From contig WFXT01000295.1 in the NCBI GenBank assembly GCA_015490475.1, positions 1 through 13,482 of the forward strand: a stretch of DNA of 13,482 nt, given 5' to 3'. Shown one piece after another: positions 6,965 to 13,482 of this stretch. Position 1 is the stretch's first letter. Each line of letters begins with the position of its first letter. The translations under genes were made by a program, and so were the position numbers. This DNA is from Bacteroidota bacterium (GTDB taxonomy: Bacteria; Bacteroidota; Bacteroidia; JAADEI01). Under the pieces are notes generated by a model. The model was given only the letters and a program-made list of their open reading frames with translations, did not search any database and was not told the DNA's origin.

Positions 6965-9900
6965 ATGGATAAGCCTCAAGAGACACAGGAAGTGGTTAGA
7001 AAACCTATATGGAAGAAATTATTAATAGGCTTTGCTATTGTTATTTTCCTGTTGTTGCTTTCTCTTTTGCCTCTCTATTGGTTTGGAATGAAGCCATTGA
7101 TTAATTATACCCTTTCGTTTTTGCAGGAAGAAGCAGGTAGGTCTGGATATGTATTCAGGCATAGTGATGTATCGTGGTTCCCTCCAAGGACAATAGTATT
7201 GCACAATGTTTTAATAACCCAAGATAGCACTGAGCGGGACACACTTGTTTTTGTTGAAGAAGCAGGTATTTCGTGGTCTCTGAGAAGCATAATTACAGGA
7301 AATCCAAAGTTATACGGCATCTGGCTCAAAAACGCTTATGTTAAATATGTTGACACAGCGACAGTTGGTAATGATACTTCTGGGACGATGGCGTCCGACA
7401 CTGCCTCAAGTTCACTTTTGTTGCCCAAGTTTAGAATAAGTCTCTTAAGTCTTGAAGACATAGTTTTTGAGTATATAACTAAGTCGCAAAAAATTGCCAT
7501 TGACCTTGACGAACTGGAAATAGAAGATGTTTCAGCGGAAGAAAAAGATATATTTGCCGACGAAATTATGCTTAATAATGCGAAAGTTCTTGTTTCTACA
7601 CTTGAAGTGGATAGTGTTCCGTCTGACACGCTCTTTTCAAGGGAAGCACTTTCCTTACCACTCAATATTCATCTCAATTCCTTGTCTGGCGATGCAATAG
7701 CCATTTTGCAAAATTCCGTGTCTGACACGTTCAAAACGATGGATACTATATTGATTGACAAACTGATTCTTTCGTCAATCCATTATACTGACACTGCAAA
7801 GATTGTATTTGTTTCTGGAAATCTTTCCCAGCCAGAACAAGTGTTTGTTACTGCCTCTTTAACCCTGCAGGACACAATCCTTACAATTGATGGATTAAAC
7901 TTATCACATTCTGATTTGTCTGTTTCCTTATTTGGTACAGTGCCTATTCCTCCTCACATTACTTCTTCATACATTCCACAGGGCAGAGCATTTCTTTCTT
8001 TCAATAGCACTATTTTGCAGTCCAGTGGTGTTGCTCATGCAGGTCACACAGAAAATCACTGGCGTCTGTTCGTGAATGCTAATACGTATAACACAGACAG
8101 AGTGTTTATTCACGCAGACCTGAATGTTGATTCTTTATGGGAACAATCTCTGAAAATAACCCATTTAGCAGGTCTTTTATCTTTACACGACCTGAACCGA
8201 TATGTAAAACCTTTCTATGACGAAGATAGTTTGTTTTCTGATTCATCCTTTTTGATAGCACAAATCAAAGGGCATGGTTCTTTTCAGGATTCTTTGAAGG
8301 TTCATGTAGTTGTTGATGGGTATCCCTTAAACACACGGACGGATATAGTGGGCTTGGGTAATGATTCGCTTACGGCATTGGTGATTTCTGAAGGAAATGT
8401 CGTCCTAACATATTGGGTGGATACTCCAACTTATGTTTTGTGGGACGTTAGTGCAGAAATAAGTAAATTGCTTACCAAATTGCCTTTCATTGATGCCGAA
8501 ATAAGTATTCCGTATGCAAAATATGAACCTTATGAACTAAGAAACGCATTTATTCATTTTCATGGAACACAGGAAAACGCTTCAATAGATATCAAAAGTG
8601 AAGATGATAATCTGTCAATAACTAATCTCACTGTTCTTGTTTCATCCCGAGAAGCCACACAGGTTTATGCTAAGGGACTAATTCCAGAAATAAACCTTGC
8701 TTATTGGACACTCATGGATACTACGTTGACTCTCACTAATCTTAATCTGGAAGGTTCTCTCTATCAAAAAGGAGAGCATACCCGAGCGACACTGTCTTTG
8801 TCGGATTTTAAACTTATTTATGCTCAGACTTCTTCTCATTTCAATGAGTTTTTCCTTGCATATCACGGCGAGGGAAAGAGACACACTATTCTTGGTGATG
8901 CTCCATGGATAAATTTTAACGTGGAAGTTACCGAACCAGAAAGGGAAATTCCTTCAACAATAGTGGATTCTTTGCTTCTTGGAGGTTCCCTATTGCTTCC
9001 TGAAGCCTTACTGCTTGTTAATGTGGACACACTTCCCACAGTAGTGCAACATTTGACAGGAATAAACCTCCCTGACGGTATGATGCTTAAACTAAAAACA
9101 AGTAAGCATTCATATAGTGCTTTCATTGATGCTCATACTATATGGTTTAAGGAACCAGACCTTACGATAAAAAACCTGTTTGTAACGGGCAATCAGGACA
9201 CACAAATAGTATGGCAGGTTTACACTGGCGAAATAATCTATCAGGACATGCTTGACCTGACTTACTTTCAGACCACATGGAAAGCCTCAGATGGTAAAGG
9301 ACAATTAATAACGACAATTAAGCCGAGTGGTTATCCACAGATTTACCTTGCGGGTTCAGTAAAACGGAATAAGGATTTTTATAGCCTTGGCATAGATTCT
9401 TTTAGTTTTTGGTATGGTGGTTCGTGGTGGCATGCCACTCCTTCTTATTGCATCAATAATCCTGTTACGTCCAATTTCTGTGTGCCTCCCGTGTTACTTC
9501 GTTCCCAAGATGGCAAAAGGTTTATTGAGATAACGGGTGAGCAGGCATGGTGGACAATCAAGGCACAAAACTTTCCACTTAGACCTATTCTCCTTATAGC
9601 ACAGGCGTATTCTGGGTATGAAATGGATGCAGTTCTCAATGCTAAAGTGCGTTTCAACCATGAGACCTATGAGTTTGATTTTGCTCCTCTTGAGTTAAAA
9701 GACTTTTATCTGGATTCATTTGCACTGGGCACGTGGCAATTCACAGGAAGCCTGAAAGGAAATATTATCAGTACTACGTGGAAAATAGATGGTGAACCAA
9801 CGGCATCTATATCTGGTGACATAACTAAGACAATGTTGATTAACATTCATCACCTGCCGTTGCGAGTTGTTCAGCCATTCACTGTAGGTATAATTGATTC

Positions 9901-11500
9901 TCTTGATGGTTATTTGAAGACAGACAAGCCACTTGTTTTTGCGTGGAAGGGCTATCCTTCTCTCAAAGGACCGATATTGTTAAGGGAAGGCAATTTGCAT
10001 GTTGATTTCACTGGTGTTTCATATCAAACGGTTGGAACACTAAATTGCTTTGATGATAGTGTTGATGCAACTCTTGTGCTCAATGACAAACATGGGGGAC
10101 TGGGCTCCCTACACGGTTTTATATTGCTCAATCCTATAGACAATCCTCCCTATAACATGACCATAACTACAAACAAACTTAAAGCCATTAATACGGGACC
10201 CGAGCACAATCCCGATTATTATGGTAATGTTACAATTAAAGGGAATGTGACCCTACAAGGAAATGCTAATATCTTCAGGATACTTATTCGGGAAGCGGAA
10301 CCCATTCGTCCTTCAGAATTCTATATGCCCATATACTCAGGACCGTATGTTGATGATGAAACCGATTTCATAATTTTTGTTGACAAAGACAGGCAACGGG
10401 AAGTTAATATTGCCGACACAACAGCCACTAACCTACAAGAGTCTGAAGAAGAAAAACAACCTTCTCAATCCACTTTCGCACTGGAATTTTACAGCAAGTT
10501 GATGATGAACGATGGTCTTAGAGTGGTTATTCCTTTTGACCCTCCCGTTGGTGACATCCTTGAAGTAACAGGTGAAGGACCCATTCAACTGCACTATACT
10601 CCCAGTGGTGAATTTACTATGATGGGTGAATATAAGTTAAATGGTGGCTCATATACTTTCAACTTCAAAAATTTACTGATAAGGCGATTTAACATATCAG
10701 AAGGCTCTATTAAGTGGCTTGGCAGTCCATATGACGGCGTTCTTGACATTCATGCGGTTTATACTGTTCGGACTCCTGCTACTAATTTGCTTCTCTATAG
10801 GACAGGCTCTACGGATACGACGTCTGCAGGAATTAGATATGTTACTGCACAGGTGCACATGTTTATGAAAGGAACCCTATCAAAACCAGAATTAACTTTC
10901 AAAATAGACGTTCTGGAAGCGGATAACATTCCTGAAATAAGAACAATAGTCAGGCTAATTAATGCGGATCCTCTGGAGCGGGACTATCAGGCTTTCAGTC
11001 TTCTGGCAACGAACCAATTTGCTCCGCCAAGGCAAGGTGGGGGCGGAACGGTTAGTGGTGGTGCTCTGTATCATACTGTTAGTGAATTTGTGTCTCAGCA
11101 ATTGACCAGTTTGGCTCAGGAAATGCTTGGTGCCGAAGACCTTGAACTCCATCTTGGCTATCAAAGTGGGTCTGGGTTGGAAGGCACTACCTCCAAGGAA
11201 TTTCAGGTGGCAGTTAACAAAGCCTTTATGAATAAAAGGCTCATTGTTGACGTAACAGGAAATGTTCTTGTAGGGCAGGACGATACACGACAAGGCGGTC
11301 CTTTAACTGGCAGTATGCAAATTGAATATCTTTTGACAAAAGATGGCAGGTGGCGTTGGCGAATTTATAGTCAGGCATATCAGGACATAGGGGCAGAGCG
11401 AAACAAGGTCAGAACGGGAACGGGCATACGTTTCATAAAACACTTTGACTCGTGGGAAGACATTATCCCTTTGCAAAGCGATACAACAAAAGGAAAGTGA
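6965..11500 (+). CDS. tamB: TamB-like translocation/assembly protein (DUF490, AsmA-like superfamily)
   Basis: This 1511-residue protein is anchored in the inner membrane by one N-terminal segment (about 17-43, LLIGFAIVIFLLLLSLLPLYW). A very long periplasmic part rich in beta-strands follows, with alternating hydrophobic residues and many repeats of a short beta-hairpin pattern, as in the bridge-like AsmA/TamB proteins. The conserved C-terminal TamB domain (DUF490) covers about 1170-1490. It includes GDILEVTGEGPIQL, GEYKLNGGSYTFNFKNLLIRRFNI, GSIKWLGSPYDGVLDIHAVY, FMKGTLSKPELTF and VAVNKAFMNKRLIVDVTGN. TamB works with an Omp85 partner in E. coli and moves phospholipid, or helps outer-membrane protein assembly, between the membranes. 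The likely partner here is the Omp85 protein encoded at 4690-6195. The stop is only 2 bp from the convergent stop at 11503. Confidence 0.93.
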   Translation: MDKPQETQEVVRKPIWKKLLIGFAIVIFLLLLSLLPLYWFGMKPLINYTLSFLQEEAGRSGYVFRHSDVSWFPPRTIVLHNVLITQDSTERDTLVFVEEAGISWSLRSIITGNPKLYGIWLKNAYVKYVDTATVGNDTSGTMASDTASSSLLLPKFRISLLSLEDIVFEYITKSQKIAIDLDELEIEDVSAEEKDIFADEIMLNNAKVLVSTLEVDSVPSDTLFSREALSLPLNIHLNSLSGDAIAILQNSVSDTFKTMDTILIDKLILSSIHYTDTAKIVFVSGNLSQPEQVFVTASLTLQDTILTIDGLNLSHSDLSVSLFGTVPIPPHITSSYIPQGRAFLSFNSTILQSSGVAHAGHTENHWRLFVNANTYNTDRVFIHADLNVDSLWEQSLKITHLAGLLSLHDLNRYVKPFYDEDSLFSDSSFLIAQIKGHGSFQDSLKVHVVVDGYPLNTRTDIVGLGNDSLTALVISEGNVVLTYWVDTPTYVLWDVSAEISKLLTKLPFIDAEISIPYAKYEPYELRNAFIHFHGTQENASIDIKSEDDNLSITNLTVLVSSREATQVYAKGLIPEINLAYWTLMDTTLTLTNLNLEGSLYQKGEHTRATLSLSDFKLIYAQTSSHFNEFFLAYHGEGKRHTILGDAPWINFNVEVTEPEREIPSTIVDSLLLGGSLLLPEALLLVNVDTLPTVVQHLTGINLPDGMMLKLKTSKHSYSAFIDAHTIWFKEPDLTIKNLFVTGNQDTQIVWQVYTGEIIYQDMLDLTYFQTTWKASDGKGQLITTIKPSGYPQIYLAGSVKRNKDFYSLGIDSFSFWYGGSWWHATPSYCINNPVTSNFCVPPVLLRSQDGKRFIEITGEQAWWTIKAQNFPLRPILLIAQAYSGYEMDAVLNAKVRFNHETYEFDFAPLELKDFYLDSFALGTWQFTGSLKGNIISTTWKIDGEPTASISGDITKTMLINIHHLPLRVVQPFTVGIIDSLDGYLKTDKPLVFAWKGYPSLKGPILLREGNLHVDFTGVSYQTVGTLNCFDDSVDATLVLNDKHGGLGSLHGFILLNPIDNPPYNMTITTNKLKAINTGPEHNPDYYGNVTIKGNVTLQGNANIFRILIREAEPIRPSEFYMPIYSGPYVDDETDFIIFVDKDRQREVNIADTTATNLQESEEEKQPSQSTFALEFYSKLMMNDGLRVVIPFDPPVGDILEVTGEGPIQLHYTPSGEFTMMGEYKLNGGSYTFNFKNLLIRRFNISEGSIKWLGSPYDGVLDIHAVYTVRTPATNLLLYRTGSTDTTSAGIRYVTAQVHMFMKGTLSKPELTFKIDVLEADNIPEIRTIVRLINADPLERDYQAFSLLATNQFAPPRQGGGGTVSGGALYHTVSEFVSQQLTSLAQEMLGAEDLELHLGYQSGSGLEGTTSKEFQVAVNKAFMNKRLIVDVTGNVLVGQDDTRQGGPLTGSMQIEYLLTKDGRWRWRIYSQAYQDIGAERNKVRTGTGIRFIKHFDSWEDIIPLQSDTTKGK

Positions 11501-11520
11501 CGTCACTGCTTTTCGCAAAG
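11469..11520. repeat. Nested inverted repeats at convergent gene ends, candidate bidirectional terminator
   Basis: The inner palindrome AGTGACGTCACT (11496-11507) is perfect over 12 bp and contains both convergent stop codons, 11498-11500 (plus) and 11505-11503 (minus). It is enclosed by imperfect outer arms, CTTTGCAAAGC at 11469-11479 and GCTTTTCGCAAAG at 11508-11520, which pair over about 11 bp with one or two bulges. A GCTTTT lies directly after the palindrome on the plus strand, and TTCCTTTTG after it on the minus strand. With a 2-bp spacer there is no room for another terminator, so transcript ends may be formed here. This is inferred from structure only. Confidence 0.4.
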
Positions 11521-12156
11521 AAGCCTCTTCGGACACGTAAAATAACAAAAATGAAATCCCAGCAAAAGAGTCCATAGCAACGGGAAGGCAAGTTCTTGCC
11601 AGTGAAATAGTTTCAGAATGAATATTATTCTAATGCCAGCGAAGGGCAGAGCGAAGAGCCACAGAGGGATTGTTTCCATGCCACAAGCCTGATTGGTAAT
11701 AACAGTCTCTACAGTAAACCAGACGGTAAAAATAAAGATAAGAATGACCTGTGGTAGTCTCCAGAGCCATGAAGCCACGGTAAAGCCAATTAGCATGGTA
11801 TGGACAGTGATAATTGCAAAACCCAGAAAGCCATATGCCTGAGGAAAGAAGGGCATGCCTTTGTATAGGACATTTATGAGAAGCATCAATAGACCCATAG
11901 TTAGGATGGATGCTAAGGACATGGAAATGTTCCGCAATACAAGTTTTAAGGGGCTTTTGTGATTGGCTATTATTGTGTGGAATATGCCATATTCCATGTT
12001 TTGGTAGGTTCTAACGAGGGCAACCACACCAGCAACGAACCAGAACAATACAATAATTGGACGGGGAAGGAATTCATAAAAGTCAGATTGATAATGGATA
12101 GTAAATGTGGCAACGGCAATGCCTATTATTAGCAGGATAAGGAAGTTCCGAAACAT
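11503..12156 (-). CDS. ABC-2 type/CcmB-like transporter permease
   Basis: The 217-residue, very hydrophobic protein has six or seven likely membrane spans, roughly 4-21, 32-50, 77-97, 106-128, 131-151, 160-182 and 190-206. Between spans 2 and 3 lies RTYQNMEYGIFHTIIANHKSPLKLVLRNISMS, at the place where ABC-2 and CcmB-type permeases carry the amphipathic coupling element (E..xG.....l..p.s...l...k). It ends with a short cytoplasmic-type tail, CPKRLLCEKQ. No specific family is certain; CcmB-like haem-exporter permease is a weak alternative. The ATG start lies 3 bp after the ATPase stop, so ATPase and permease are surely one transcription unit. The stop is 2 bp from the convergent tamB-like stop. 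Confidence 0.72.
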   Translation of the reverse strand: MFRNFLILLIIGIAVATFTIHYQSDFYEFLPRPIIVLFWFVAGVVALVRTYQNMEYGIFHTIIANHKSPLKLVLRNISMSLASILTMGLLMLLINVLYKGMPFFPQAYGFLGFAIITVHTMLIGFTVASWLWRLPQVILIFIFTVWFTVETVITNQACGMETIPLWLFALPFAGIRIIFILKLFHWQELAFPLLWTLLLGFHFCYFTCPKRLLCEKQ

Positions 12157-12159
12157 GTT

Positions 12160-12773
12160 TTAGTTCCTTATTGGAAATTGTAATAGTTTGATATCAAATA
12201 TGTTACCTATGCCTTCTTCAGCCTGTGCACACATTATGATTGTCTTCCCTTGGGCGTGCCAAGATTTCAAGTGGTCAATGAATAGGGCGATGCCCTCTTG
12301 GTCAAGGTCCTTAAAGGGTTCGTCAATGACGATAACGTCAGGATTGCTTTTCAAAAACAAGATGCTAAGGCGGGTTCTTTGTCGCATTCCAGCCGACAAC
12401 TCAGAAAACTTTTTATTCCAGAACTCAGGGGGAATATGCATTTGTTTAAGTGCCTGCACGGGGGCTCCATTGAAAAGTTTAGCATAAGCCTTCATCTGGT
12501 TCATAACTGTAACTGATGGAATGAAGCCAACCACGTCAAGAAGCACAGTCCTGTTGTCCCATTTGGATGAGCATAATATCTTTCCTGAAAGGGGGTTTAG
12601 GACTCCTGTGATTAACTTCAAGAGTGTTGACTTGCCTGATGCATTGGGTCCCTTCAAAAACCAGAATTCTCCTTCATTAACAGTCCACGACAGGTTTTCA
12701 ATGATTGGCACAGACTTTCTCTGTATCCAAAGGACACGCCGTCAAGCCTTAATAAATAGTTTCCTGAGCCCAT
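12160..12773 (-). CDS. ABC transporter ATPase (CcmA-like), frameshifted near the N-terminus
   Basis: The body, read from 12711 (GTG), is 183 residues. It has Walker A GPNASGKST (21-29), signature LSAGMRQR (105-112), Walker B VIVIDEP (126-132) with the catalytic Glu131, and D-loop FKDLD. The expected first strand is missing from that frame. It is found in the next frame, from the ATG at 12773: MGSGNYLLRLDGVSFGYRES, including the A-loop Tyr that stacks on adenine. One extra base in the AAA run at 12716-12718 would join the two parts as GYREKSVPIIENLSW, giving about 204 residues, a normal length for the family. The H-loop His is replaced by Gln (CAQAEEG, Gln163), and no Q-loop Gln is evident. 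The restored start overlaps the upstream permease by 32 bp, typical of coupling. The gene could be a real mutant, or an assembly error in a homopolymer. Confidence 0.82.
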
Positions 12774-13482
12774 ATTGTCTCCATTTTGACCAGATCAGGA
12801 ATCCGACACTAAGTATAACAAAGATTTCCAGAGCAAAGATGAACCAGTCCAGCAGGTCTGGTTTAAGCCCAAGTTGTATTCGTTCTTGAGCAAATGCATG
12901 AGGGGTATATAAGAGTACTTTCGTAACGAGTTCTCTTATCTCTTCAGTGCTTGCCACTCCTGACAGAATGACGAGCGTGTAAATAATCCCGAATAGTAAC
13001 AATCTGCCCATTAAATAGGCAAGGAAAAACACAATGAAATTGTAATCCAGAACGATAGTAGCAACCAAGAGTGTTATAATTGTTTCGCCTAAAATGTGGG
13101 CAACAAACAAAGACAGATACGAAGCGTCTGTTAGGTAGGAAGGAACAGGCAGGTTAACAAGCACTCCATATACATATCTGATGGCAAGCCATAGGGCAAG
13201 TACAGAGATGCTCACAAGTAGCGTCGCAATAATCTTGCTAATGAACAGTTTAATAGGTTTTACATTATTGCTTATCGCTACCATATCATTTCCATGCACA
13301 CTACCCGAATGAAACAGCCACCACAAAACAACCATCGGTATCAAAGAACAATAAGACAAGGCAAAATCTAATATTAACCTTTCTTTCATGCCTGTTCCTT
13401 CCCAAAAACTGAGCAACCCAAAAACTATGACTGAAATGCCATATAAAATAATCCAGTGGATGAGGTTGAACTTTCGTGTTTC
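12742..13482 (-). CDS. ABC-2 type transporter permease, N-terminus cut by window edge
   Basis: The open frame continues from the stop at 12742 to the right edge, 246 codons without a stop, so the true start lies outside. The in-frame TTG at 13416 is probably not the start because an equally hydrophobic span (FNLIHWIILYGISVIVFGLL) precedes it. About six membrane segments are visible. HSGSVHGNDMVAISNNVKPIKLFISKIIATLLVSI is a typical ABC-2 stretch, where a charged element and K...SK precede a long span. The end KWRQYGLRKLFIKA is a positively charged cytoplasmic tail, in line with the positive-inside rule. The stop falls inside the ATPase coding region (overlap 32 bp). The substrate is unknown. 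With the ATPase and the second permease it forms a heteromeric exporter. Confidence 0.78.
   Translation of the reverse strand, partial: ETRKFNLIHWIILYGISVIVFGLLSFWEGTGMKERLILDFALSYCSLIPMVVLWWLFHSGSVHGNDMVAISNNVKPIKLFISKIIATLLVSISVLALWLAIRYVYGVLVNLPVPSYLTDASYLSLFVAHILGETIITLLVATIVLDYNFIVFFLAYLMGRLLLFGIIYTLVILSGVASTEEIRELVTKVLLYTPHAFAQERIQLGLKPDLLDWFIFALEIFVILSVGFLIWSKWRQYGLRKLFIKA

Noticed and set aside
6911..6979. TTG start at 6979 for the glycosyltransferase
   Set aside because: It adds 23 residues unlike the family start and overlaps the divergent tamB-like start. The first ATG, at 6910, directly precedes the first strand of the GT-A fold.
11498..11505. TGACGTCA as a CRE/ATF-type regulatory site
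   Set aside because: That is a eukaryotic factor site. Here the octamer is made by two convergent stop codons in a bacterial gene pair.
12709..12720. Programmed -1 frameshift signal in the ATPase gene
   Set aside because: The site is not a good slippery heptamer (AGAGAAAG) and no obvious downstream stem or upstream Shine-Dalgarno stimulator was seen. A single-base deletion is simpler.
12742..13416. Permease taken as complete from a TTG at 13416
   Set aside because: The frame stays open to 13482 and encodes another hydrophobic span, so the gene is cut by the window edge.
1..13482. CRISPR array, insertion sequence, tRNA or phage genes
   Set aside because: No regularly spaced direct repeats, transposase motifs, cloverleaf-like segments or phage proteins were found on either strand by reading.

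Overview
The window looks like a chromosomal segment of a Bacteroidota bacterium of low to moderate GC. The evidence is a uroporphyrinogen-III synthase of the divergent Bacteroidota type next to a DUF4271 membrane protein, a Bacteroidota-style BamA/TamA-like barrel with a TamB-like protein nearby, a CarA N-terminus with the GTTTGE motif, and A-rich leaders with weak or absent Shine-Dalgarno sequences. No tRNA, rRNA, CRISPR array, insertion sequence or phage gene was found, and the ground reads as ordinary core genome.

Layout. The left edge (1-92, minus) is the first 30 codons of carA. A 238-bp divergent spacer follows, then a 71-residue Cys-rich lipoprotein gene (331-546, plus) with a strong hairpin terminator. 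That terminator also lies at the 3' end of a long minus-strand gene cluster running from 6910 down to 591. In transcription order the cluster encodes a WaaE-like family 2 glycosyltransferase, an Omp85 (BamA/TamA-like) outer-membrane protein, a DUF4271 membrane protein, HemD, a YyaL/SPATA20-type thioredoxin-fold protein and an SSAT-like GNAT acetyltransferase. Genes overlap or sit within 20 bp, except for a 77-bp gap before the YyaL gene. Divergent from the cluster, 54 bp away, is a 1511-residue TamB-like protein (6965-11500, plus).

The right part (11503-13482, minus) encodes an ABC-2 type transporter: one permease truncated by the window edge, an ATPase and a second permease. The ATPase N-terminus (A-loop strand and start codon) lies in a different frame from its Walker A to H-loop body, so the gene has a one-base frameshift near 12716-12718. 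Its first 21 codons are easily missed.

How the genes fit together. The glycosyltransferase, Omp85 protein and TamB-like protein suggest an envelope-biogenesis locus (LPS core sugar transfer, outer-membrane insertion or lipid transport). HemD and DUF4271 form a pair I recognise from Bacteroidota; HemD makes uroporphyrinogen III for haem. The ABC transporter substrate cannot be read from sequence; CcmA/CcmB-like haem-exporter similarity is possible but weak. I did not find a convincing new multi-gene system. The best leads are the frameshifted ATPase with atypical switch residues, the Omp85 protein lacking the usual loop-6 arginine, and the convergent tamB/permease ends that share a palindrome.
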